From assembly GCA_026225415.1 (NCBI GenBank), contig JAMFSS010000002.1, positions 213,915-277,914 on the forward strand: a stretch of DNA of 64,000 nucleotides. The letters are read 5' to 3'. Origin of the DNA: Alphaproteobacteria bacterium. GTDB lineage: Bacteria; Pseudomonadota; Alphaproteobacteria; UBA9219. Shown in pieces: positions 19,943-28,049 of this stretch. The position numbers were made by a program, and so were the translations under genes. The notes beneath the pieces are model-generated. The model saw only the letters and a program-made list of their open reading frames with translations, made no database searches and was not told the DNA's origin. How positions within the stretch are numbered: position 1 is the stretch's first letter; the number at the start of each line of letters is the position of its first letter.

Positions 19943-20737
19943 ATGCGCCCCCTGCCCCTTATCACCGCCGCTTTCTGCGCCGCCCTTTTTACTGCAAACG
20001 CCGCACAGGCAACGGGGAATGTGTTGCTGCCATCATCGGGCAATGATACTTCATCGGCACCTAATCTGGGTATTGCCCCACCGCCTGCACCCTCCACACC
20101 GCAAACTGTGACTTCGCCACCCGCCGCCGCAACGACACAAGCTCCGGCCTATACGCCCACACCCGCGATAATGGCTGCGCCGCAAACATCCGAGTCTGCC
20201 GTTAATCTCAATGAGATTCTGTCGCCTATTGATGACCAAAGCGCAAAGAACCTGCCCGCGGGTGCTTCCCCCACACGCATTCTCCACCAAACCGATAATG
20301 CCAGCGCTTTGTCACAGGCGACCGCGAATTTGCCCTATGCGTTGAATATTTCCATCAACGGTCGTTCGGTTTTCGGCTCTGACGATGTTGCACAGATTTC
20401 CGACAAGCTTGGCCTGAGCCGCGATCAAATCGGTGCCGCTTGCTATTTGTCGGTCAGTGGCCTTATCCAAACCGATAGAGGCGGCGGCATCGTCGATGGC
20501 GGCCTGTCCCCACAAATCACCGTTCGTTATGATGGCATTATTCAGGGTTCCATGCTGGCCGCCGAAGCGCTCTGCACCGCCAATAAATTGCCGCCGGGCA
20601 GCGGTTTTATCAATCAACTGGGCAACCGATATGTTATCACGCTGCAACCTATCAGCTGTGCCGCGCCGACAAGGCAGGTGACGCAAATGGTCATTACCTA
20701 TGACGGTACCGAAAAATCAAGCTGCGCCTATCAATAA
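19943..20737 (+). CDS. secreted hypothetical protein with Pro/Ala/Thr-rich linker
   Basis: Signal peptide MRPLPLITAAFCAALFTANAAQA; ATG 19943. Confidence 0.65.
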   Translation: MRPLPLITAAFCAALFTANAAQATGNVLLPSSGNDTSSAPNLGIAPPPAPSTPQTVTSPPAAATTQAPAYTPTPAIMAAPQTSESAVNLNEILSPIDDQSAKNLPAGASPTRILHQTDNASALSQATANLPYALNISINGRSVFGSDDVAQISDKLGLSRDQIGAACYLSVSGLIQTDRGGGIVDGGLSPQITVRYDGIIQGSMLAAEALCTANKLPPGSGFINQLGNRYVITLQPISCAAPTRQVTQMVITYDGTEKSSCAYQ

Positions 20738-21595
20738 TCAGTTGGGTTTGTTCAACAAAGCATCCGTTGGCAATTTGCCGATAAAGTTCAAAACGATCTG
20801 TTGAACTTTCAGATTATAGACATTGTTGTGTCCGGCTTCGGGCACATAAACCGCCTGTTTCGGTTCATTGGCGGCATCAAACAAACGCTTGCCGAATTTA
20901 ATCGGCACGACCTGATCCATCTCGCCATGCAATAACAAGAATGGCATGTGCACATCCTTGATCTTGCCGATGGAATCAAACTGATCGCGCAACAACAAAC
21001 GCACAGGAACCAAAGGATAACGATCCGCGCCGACATCCGGCACAGAGGTGTAGGGCGATTCAAGGATAAGAGCGGCTGCGTTATATTCGGTGGCCATTTG
21101 CGTCGCAACGCCTGTGCCCATCGATTCGCCATAAAACACCAACCCGCCATCAGGCACGCCTTTGGCACGAACGGCATCGATGGATGCCTGCGCATCCATA
21201 TATAAACCTTCTTCGGACGGCGAACCGGGGTTACCGAAGCCCCGATAACCGACCATCAACACGCCATAGCCAGCATCCAACCAAGGGCGCACTTTGTAAT
21301 TGCGATATCCCAAATGGCCGGCATTGCCCTGAAAGAAAACAATGGTCATCTTGTCGCGCGACAACGCAGGACGGTACCAGCTGGTAATTGGCGTGCCGTC
21401 TTCGCTGACAACGTCCAACGGTTCAAGTTCTTTCAACGCCCATTCTTGTGGATTGAACCGCGTGGGGTCGGGGAAATACATCAAATGCCTTTGCATGACA
21501 AAGAGCGACCCCGTGAAAACGCAATAAACCAGCGCAAGGGTCACAATCCACCCGCCCGCGCGGCGATAAAAATGCTTGCGCGTTATATTTTTCAT
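20738..21595 (-). CDS. alpha/beta hydrolase, membrane-anchored (BEM46-like)
   Basis: FFQGNAGHLGYRNYKVRPWLDAGYGVLMVGYRGFGNPGSPSEEGLYMDAQA; LVFYGESMGTGVA. Confidence 0.92.
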   Translation of the reverse strand: MKNITRKHFYRRAGGWIVTLALVYCVFTGSLFVMQRHLMYFPDPTRFNPQEWALKELEPLDVVSEDGTPITSWYRPALSRDKMTIVFFQGNAGHLGYRNYKVRPWLDAGYGVLMVGYRGFGNPGSPSEEGLYMDAQASIDAVRAKGVPDGGLVFYGESMGTGVATQMATEYNAAALILESPYTSVPDVGADRYPLVPVRLLLRDQFDSIGKIKDVHMPFLLLHGEMDQVVPIKFGKRLFDAANEPKQAVYVPEAGHNNVYNLKVQQIVLNFIGKLPTDALLNKPN

Positions 21596-23397
21596 GCCGC
21601 TACCCCTGTTGATTGCATTCCATAGAGCCGCGCATAAATACCGGCCTTGGCCAGTAATTCATTGTGCGCGCCTTGTTCGACTACCTGCCCGCGCTCCAGC
21701 ACCACAATCATATCCGCATCGACAATGGTGGACAGGCGGTGCGCCACGATAATGGTGGTACGTCCTTGCTGCAGCTGTTTCAAGGCGGCCTGTACCGCGC
21801 GTTCCGATTCATTGTCCAGCGCGGATGTAGCCTCATCCAGCAACAACACGGGCGCATTGCGCAACATCGCACGGGCGATTGCGATACGTTGGCGCTGGCC
21901 GCCCGATAATTTCACGCCATGCTCGCCCACTTGGGTGTCATAGCCATTGGGAAGCTCGCGAATAAAACTGTCGGCAAATGCCGCCTGAGCAGCCTGCTCA
22001 ATCTCTTGTGGCGACGCGCCCAATTTACCATAGGAAATATTGGCCCGGATTGTGTCATCAAACAAAGCCGTTTCCTGACTGACCAACCCTATTTTGGCAC
22101 GCAGGCTCTTAATCGTCGCATCGCGCAGATCGACGCCGCCAATCGTAATGCGCCCCATCTTCACTTCATAAAAACGTGGGATAAGGTTGATAATGGTCGA
22201 TTTGCCCGCGCCGGAGGAACCGACAATCGCCACCGTTTTTCCATGGGGCACATGAATAGTAAGTTTTTCTAACGCCTGCGTGCCATCGGCATAGGCAAAA
22301 CCGACATTTTCCAATGCAATGGAATAATCGGATACCGCCAGTGGTTGCGCATTGGCCCTGTCGATAATTTCCGGTTTAACGTCCAGCAAGGTAAACACGC
22401 GGTCCGCTGCCGACAGCCCCGCCTGAAATTGGGCATTAACGCGCCCCATACGTTTCATGGGGTCATAGGCCAATAAAAATGATGTAATGAAGGCAATCAA
22501 ATCGCCTGCACTGGCCTGCTCTGCCGCCACTTGCGTGTAGCCATACAGCAAAAGCGCCACGACCGCGAACGCGCTGAGAAACTCCATCGGCGGCCCCGTC
22601 AATGCGCCGATGCGCACGCTCTTCAACGATAGTTTGAAAATAGTTTCGGTCATGCCGCGCACGCGCTCAATTTCCAACGGCTCATTGCCATAGGCTTTGA
22701 CATGGCGGATGCCTTGAAAAATCTGGTTCAGCCGCGCCGATAAATCGCCGGTGGCATTTTGCGTGTTCGATGAAATGTTGCGTATCCGTTTGCCCATACG
22801 CGCGACATACGCACCTGACAAAGGAAACACCACGAACACGACGCAGGACAAGCGCCAATCCTGATAAAACATCACGCCGATCAGCGACAGTAATTCCAAC
22901 CCGCCGCGAAAGGAATTAAGCAGGCATTCATTAACAGCAGACCGCATAATAGTGACATCATTGGTAACGCGCGACACCAACGTGCCCGACGCGTTGGCAT
23001 GGAAAAACGCCAAATCGGCATCCAGCAAATGCGCGCACATATCCTGCTGCACTGTCGCCACGATACGTTGCCCGACGCGATTCATAAAAATAGTATGGAT
23101 ATAAACCGATATGCCGCGCACCAGAAAAATGCCCAGCACGATACCCGAAAGTTCCATCATATAAGGCAACCCGCGACGGCCATTGATGCCATCGGTGATA
23201 GGTTGCAACATGTGCGCGAACGCGCCGCGCATGACAGCAGCCACGGTCATGAATATCATCGCCGCGATAAAAGCATAGCGGTGGGGCTTCAAATAATTTT
23301 TAACAAGACGGCGCAACAGATCGCCCGTACCGCGCGTTATACCGCGCTGCAGCACAGAAAGATTGGCAGATTGTGGGGTTTGGTCGGGCACAGGCAC
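21592..23397 (-). CDS. ABC transporter, MsbA-type exporter (TMD-NBD)
   Basis: Walker A GSSGAGKST; signature LSGGQRQRIAIARAMLRNAPVLLLDEATSALD. Confidence 0.96.
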   Translation of the reverse strand: MPVPDQTPQSANLSVLQRGITRGTGDLLRRLVKNYLKPHRYAFIAAMIFMTVAAVMRGAFAHMLQPITDGINGRRGLPYMMELSGIVLGIFLVRGISVYIHTIFMNRVGQRIVATVQQDMCAHLLDADLAFFHANASGTLVSRVTNDVTIMRSAVNECLLNSFRGGLELLSLIGVMFYQDWRLSCVVFVVFPLSGAYVARMGKRIRNISSNTQNATGDLSARLNQIFQGIRHVKAYGNEPLEIERVRGMTETIFKLSLKSVRIGALTGPPMEFLSAFAVVALLLYGYTQVAAEQASAGDLIAFITSFLLAYDPMKRMGRVNAQFQAGLSAADRVFTLLDVKPEIIDRANAQPLAVSDYSIALENVGFAYADGTQALEKLTIHVPHGKTVAIVGSSGAGKSTIINLIPRFYEVKMGRITIGGVDLRDATIKSLRAKIGLVSQETALFDDTIRANISYGKLGASPQEIEQAAQAAFADSFIRELPNGYDTQVGEHGVKLSGGQRQRIAIARAMLRNAPVLLLDEATSALDNESERAVQAALKQLQQGRTTIIVAHRLSTIVDADMIVVLERGQVVEQGAHNELLAKAGIYARLYGMQSTGVAA

Positions 23398-23453
23398 AAT
23401 TTTCTAAAGGGTTGTTAAACAGTTTCGGCTATCATAGTGATTAAGATACACCA

Positions 23454-23546
23454 ATCGCAGTTCAAGAATTGGCAAGGGAAGTCCCAAAAGTAAAGCAGAG
23501 AAAGATACTTTGCCAGTAAATAGCTTGCCAATTCTTGAGTTGCGAT
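23454..23546 (+). ncRNA. candidate structured RNA / 23-bp stem-loop upstream of patatin-like gene
   Basis: atcgcagttcaagaattggcaag (23454-23476) pairs with cttgccaattcttgagttgcgat (23524-23546); the two non-Watson-Crick positions are G:U/U:G on the + strand. Confidence 0.45.
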
Positions 23547-23585
23547 GATTATACAATTTTAAAAGCCTGTCTTTGGAGCCTGTTT

Positions 23586-24569
23586 ATGGACGCCACCAAT
23601 ACCCAACCCAGACCCCGCCGCCGCAAAATCGGCCTTGCGCTTAGCAGCGGTATGGCAAGGGGTTGGGCGCATATCGGTGCCATCCGCGCCCTGAAAAAAC
23701 TGGGTTTTGAATTCGACGTTATCACGGGTTGCTCAGTCGGTGCTTTGGCGGGCGGATGCTATCTGGCGGGCAAACTCGATTCTCTCGAAGAATGGTCGCT
23801 GTCGCTGAACAAACGCAAAATTCTTAGCTATCTGGATATGCGCCTGCGCAGCGGCGGCTTGATCGGCGGCGAAAAGCTGATGGATGAAATGCGCAAATAT
23901 ATGGGGCATGCGCGTATCGAAGATTTTTCGGTGCCCTATGCCGCCATGACGACCGACCTTGTTACTGGTCACGAAATCTGGCTGCAAAAGGGCGAGTTGA
24001 TTGAAGCGATGCGCGCATCATTTTCATTACCCGGCATTTTTCCGCCCGCAAAAATCAATAACCGCTGGCTGGCTGATGGCGCGCTGGTCTGCCCCCTGCC
24101 AGTTGCCGCTTGTCGCGCTTTGGGTGCCGACATGGTTATCGCCATAAATTTAAACGCCGATATGATCGGTAAATCACGCAGTAAGGATGCAAGTTATTCA
24201 ACTGCCGCTGGTTTCGATATGCTGCAAGCGCTAGAAGAAGAAGGCCATCATGAAAAATTATCATTGATGGGCAGCATCACGCGCAAAATTTTCCGGCGCG
24301 ATTATGATGGCCCCAGCGTTTTCGGCGTGATGACATCATCCTTGAACATCATGCAAGATCGCATCACCCGTTCGCGTTTGGCGGGTGACCCACCCGACGT
24401 GCATATAGCGCCGCGCCTTGGCCATTTTGGTTTGTTGGAGTTCGACCGCGCCGAAGAAGCCATCCGCGAAGGCGAAGCCGCAGTGATGCGCAAACAGCCG
24501 GAACTAGCCGACGCGATGGATATTTTGACCAGCACCAACCGCGGTGTGGGCGAGAACGAGCCGATATAA
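23586..24569 (+). CDS. patatin-like phospholipase (RssA/NTE family)
   Basis: IGLALSSGMARGWAHIGAIRAL; VITGCSVGALAGGCYLAG; WLADGALVCPLP. Confidence 0.92.
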   Translation: MDATNTQPRPRRRKIGLALSSGMARGWAHIGAIRALKKLGFEFDVITGCSVGALAGGCYLAGKLDSLEEWSLSLNKRKILSYLDMRLRSGGLIGGEKLMDEMRKYMGHARIEDFSVPYAAMTTDLVTGHEIWLQKGELIEAMRASFSLPGIFPPAKINNRWLADGALVCPLPVAACRALGADMVIAINLNADMIGKSRSKDASYSTAAGFDMLQALEEEGHHEKLSLMGSITRKIFRRDYDGPSVFGVMTSSLNIMQDRITRSRLAGDPPDVHIAPRLGHFGLLEFDRAEEAIREGEAAVMRKQPELADAMDILTSTNRGVGENEPI

Positions 24570-24654
24570 CGGCTTAAAAACGCAATTCATCCCTTTGAAT
24601 TTAAAGAAAAACCGTAAATCCCACTTTTTCTTAACACCACCTATGCTATATATA

Positions 24655-25035
24655 GGCCGTCGGCTTGCCGACTATGGTGATAAACGCTTTGTGGAATAGA
24701 CACTACGGACCCGGGGGCGGTACCCGGCGCCTCCACCCTACTACGCCCCCCTTCGGGGAGCTTCGAAGGGCACGCCCGACAAAGGCATGCCTCGCGAAAC
24801 GTGCAGCGTGCAGTAAGGCGGGGGCGAAACAGGATCGACGTGTGTAGTAAAGACCGAGTTTTTGCCCGGCATGATTCCGCCGTTATCGGGTCAATTTGAT
24901 AAATGCCAACGACAATGTTGACATGAGCAATGTTGCTATCGCTGCTTAATTTCGCCTAGCGAAATTGAGTTGATAGTTACTTGATCGCGGTCCGGGGGGC
25001 ACCGGGCAACAGAAGCCCCCCAATCTTTAAAAAAG
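24655..25035 (+). ncRNA. ssrA: tmRNA, circularly permuted two-piece alphaproteobacterial type (outer boundaries approximate)
   Basis: Acceptor piece ends ggacccgggggcggtacccggcgcctccacc (to ~24737); coding piece starts gggggcgaaacaggatcgacg (24820); acceptor stem GGGGGCG pairs CGCCTCC; tag ORF 24905-24949 = ANDNVDMSNVAIAA*; stop-codon hairpin atttcgcctagcgaaat. Confidence 0.93.
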
Positions 25036-25178
25036 GGATCAGAGATAAAAAAGGGGTTAGAGAAAATAGCCCGCTTTTTGCACTTGGCTTTTCTTGATGC
25101 GCCCTTTAGTTTGAACAAGAATTCATTAAGAGATTATCTCTCTTTTTTCCCCTAAACTCTGACCCCTAGCTTCTTTAA

Positions 25179-25643
25179 ATGTCCGAAGATCTTCTACGAT
25201 ACGACCTTATGATCGAAGCCGCGTTGCGCGATGTCGTGCGCGAAACCATTGAAAGCGTGGGGCGTGAAGGCCTGCCGGGCGAGCATCATTTCTATATCAC
25301 CTTCCTGACCAAATTTCCGGGCGTGAAGGTGCCCGATTATTTGCGCAAGCAATATCCCGATGAAATGACCATCGTGTTGCAGTACCAGTTTTTCGGCTTG
25401 AAACTGGAAGATGATGCGATCTATGTCACGCTCAGTTTCAACAACATCAAAGAAAATCTGGTCGTGCCGATTGAATCCATCACCACATTTGCCGATCCTT
25501 CGGTGAATTTCGCCCTGCAATTTCAGAACAGCGGCGATGACGGCGACGATGAAGGCGAAGACGCGCCAACACCCGAAGGCGCAGAAAAACCCGAAGAAAA
25601 ACGCGGCGAAATCATCAGCCTCGATATGTTCCGCAAAAAGTAA
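25179..25643 (+). CDS. sspB: alpha-type SspB, ClpXP adaptor for ssrA-tagged proteins
   Basis: GLPGEHHFYITFLTKFPGVKVPDYLRKQYPDEMTIVLQYQFF; acidic linker and C-terminal GEIISLDMFRKK tail. Confidence 0.93.
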   Translation: MSEDLLRYDLMIEAALRDVVRETIESVGREGLPGEHHFYITFLTKFPGVKVPDYLRKQYPDEMTIVLQYQFFGLKLEDDAIYVTLSFNNIKENLVVPIESITTFADPSVNFALQFQNSGDDGDDEGEDAPTPEGAEKPEEKRGEIISLDMFRKK

Positions 25644-25652
25644 GGCTTACCC

Positions 25653-26531
25653 ATGCGTTCTGCGCAATTGCTTATGGGCGGAATGTTGGTGTTTTTGCTT
25701 GTCTCTGCGGCACATGCCGATGATGCGCCTGATGCCGATACGCCGGACAAATCGGGCTACACTTTGTTCAATCCGACGACCGATGACCAGATGCGGGATT
25801 TCAGCACCGACCGTCCGGGCAAAACGCACAGCGCGAACACGGTGGATGCCGGACATTTCCAGTTGGAATCCGATATCGCCACGCACACATTCGATCACTT
25901 CTCATCCAATGCTCAAACCAGCAATGGCTACAGCGTCATCGCACCGACATTAAAAATCGGTTTGACTAATTGGGCGGATCTTGAAACCTCTATGGCGTTG
26001 TTCAATTTCGCCAGCCAGAAAGACCGCACAACGGACACAACCACAAACGGCCATGGCTTTGGCGATTTCACCTTCGGCAGTAAAATAAATTTGTTCGGCA
26101 ATGATGGCGGTGATACGGCGCTGGCGCTTATCCCCGTCGTGAAATTTCCAACCGCATGCAACACTATCGGCAATGGAGTCGCGGAATATACACTCAACGC
26201 GCCCTATGATATCAACCTGCCCGATAAATGGGCGGTGACGCTGGAACCCGCACTCGGCATGTTGAAAAATAATGCCGATAATAATTTACATGGCGATTAT
26301 CAAATGCTCGGCACGCTCGGCCATCCTGTTTTTACCGACAGCATCACCGGCTCGGTCACGCTCAGCAGCGAATATGCAGATGGCGGCCAATTAACGCCGA
26401 ACTATACCGTTGGCCCTGCCTTGCAATGGCTTGCGATGCCCGCTTTGCAATTCGATGTCGGCACCAATATCGGGTTGAACCGCGCCAGCCCGGATTATAA
26501 TCTCTATACTGGCGTCTCCTTTCGCCTTTAA
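25653..26531 (+). CDS. outer-membrane transporter-like beta-barrel protein
   Basis: Signal peptide; DRPGKTHSANTVDAGHFQLESD; C-terminal YNLYTGVSFRL. Confidence 0.8.
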   Translation: MRSAQLLMGGMLVFLLVSAAHADDAPDADTPDKSGYTLFNPTTDDQMRDFSTDRPGKTHSANTVDAGHFQLESDIATHTFDHFSSNAQTSNGYSVIAPTLKIGLTNWADLETSMALFNFASQKDRTTDTTTNGHGFGDFTFGSKINLFGNDGGDTALALIPVVKFPTACNTIGNGVAEYTLNAPYDINLPDKWAVTLEPALGMLKNNADNNLHGDYQMLGTLGHPVFTDSITGSVTLSSEYADGGQLTPNYTVGPALQWLAMPALQFDVGTNIGLNRASPDYNLYTGVSFRL

Positions 26532-26616
26532 AACATTGATTTTATGGCCTTTACAAGAAATTCATCTTCCTGTGTTTGAATAGGGTCACTTTTTCACAAC
26601 CACGGTTTCGCATCCG

Positions 26617-27927
26617 ATGCCCGTCGTCCTGCAAAGCGAAATGGCCGAATTGTTGGCGCAGCATCAACGCTATATCCGTGGCATTCAGGGCGGCAAGCGG
26701 CTCGATTTAACGATGCGCACCGGCCATGAAATCGATTTCTCGAAAAAGAATTTGCGCTCGGCAGAATTTGTCGGCGCGTTTCTTAATCACGCGAATTTCT
26801 CTTATTGCAAATTGCAACAAACGAATTTTTTCGGCTCGACCCTCAATAACAGTTCGTTTCTGGAAGCCGACCTGAGCCAGGCCGATATGCGCGGCGCGCA
26901 GATGCAAAGCGTAAATTTCACTAATGCCACACTTGATGACGCCAATATGTCCGATGGGCTTTTGCTGCAACATAAGAGCGGCGGCGAAATCATGCCCGTC
27001 CATATCGGCGAGGACAAATTCCGCCTCAGCCAAGCCGTGTTCCGCAATGCCACCGCGCAACGCGCCAAATTTTCCAGCGCGATTGAACTTTCAACCAATC
27101 TCAGCCTCGCAAATTTCAAAGGCGCAAAACTGGTCGGCGTGAATTTCGCCGGAAGTAATCTTCAAGGTGTAACATTTGAAAGCGCCGATTTACGCGGCTG
27201 CAATTTCACCAACGCCAATATGAACTCGGCCATTTTGCTGCACGCTAATCTGGATGGCGCGACCTTTGACGGCGCGGATTTAACCGCCAGCCTTGTGCAT
27301 GTCGAAGAATTTAAGGCCGAGACATTCACCAAAGCCAAGATGTCACGCACCTTGGAAAGCCTTGAATACAGCATCAAGGAAATCATCGCCAATCACCGCG
27401 TATGGGTCAACACCTTGGGACGCGACGGCGTTCGCGCCGATTTGGTCGGCATTAATTTATCGAATGTTATTCTGGATGGCGTTCAGATGCAGGCCGCGAG
27501 TTTGCAGAAATCGCTTCTGACCGGCGCATCGTTCCGCAGCGCGATTTTCACAATGTCGGACATGTCGTGCTGTAACGCGGCGGATTCCAATTTCAGCAAG
27601 GCCGATTGCCGCGGCATCAATTTTTCCATGTCGCGCCTTGACCGCGCCGATCTGCAAAATACCGATTTTTCGCCGATGCAGATCACGGCGACGCTTAAAC
27701 CGACCTTCTGGCCCGCCAATTTCACCGGCGCGCATTTGCAGGATGCGCGCTTGCGCGGCGCCGATTTACGCGGTGCGCATTTCGACCGCGCGATGTTGGC
27801 CGGTGCCGATCTGCGCGACACCGATTTGGAAGGCGCTGTGTTTCTGGATGCTAACCTAACCGGTGCTGACTTGCGCGGCGCGAAGCTTGAGAAAGCTGAT
27901 CTGCGCGGTGCAGTTGGCGTTAAATAA
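26617..27927 (+). CDS. pentapeptide-repeat protein, two beta-helix blocks with cap motifs
   Basis: Many A(D/N)Lxx repeats; caps ELLAQHQRYIRGIQGGKRLDL and EIIANHRVWVNTLGRDGVRADL. Confidence 0.92.
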   Translation: MPVVLQSEMAELLAQHQRYIRGIQGGKRLDLTMRTGHEIDFSKKNLRSAEFVGAFLNHANFSYCKLQQTNFFGSTLNNSSFLEADLSQADMRGAQMQSVNFTNATLDDANMSDGLLLQHKSGGEIMPVHIGEDKFRLSQAVFRNATAQRAKFSSAIELSTNLSLANFKGAKLVGVNFAGSNLQGVTFESADLRGCNFTNANMNSAILLHANLDGATFDGADLTASLVHVEEFKAETFTKAKMSRTLESLEYSIKEIIANHRVWVNTLGRDGVRADLVGINLSNVILDGVQMQAASLQKSLLTGASFRSAIFTMSDMSCCNAADSNFSKADCRGINFSMSRLDRADLQNTDFSPMQITATLKPTFWPANFTGAHLQDARLRGADLRGAHFDRAMLAGADLRDTDLEGAVFLDANLTGADLRGAKLEKADLRGAVGVK

Positions 27928-28049
27928 GGTCATAAACTGGCCACAACCCATTGAAATTGCACAATCACCTAGGTTGAAAGTATTTCTTGCTGTATATTCT
28001 GCATGTTCATTACGGCGTTTATAAAAAAACATTTTAGAGGACTTTATAT

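Noticed and set aside
24665-24847. 60-aa ORF MPTMVINALWNRHYGPGGG...
   Set aside because: Falls in the tmRNA acceptor and intervening segments
24936-25118. 60-aa minus-strand ORF
   Set aside because: Overlaps tmRNA coding piece and terminator region; no family resemblance
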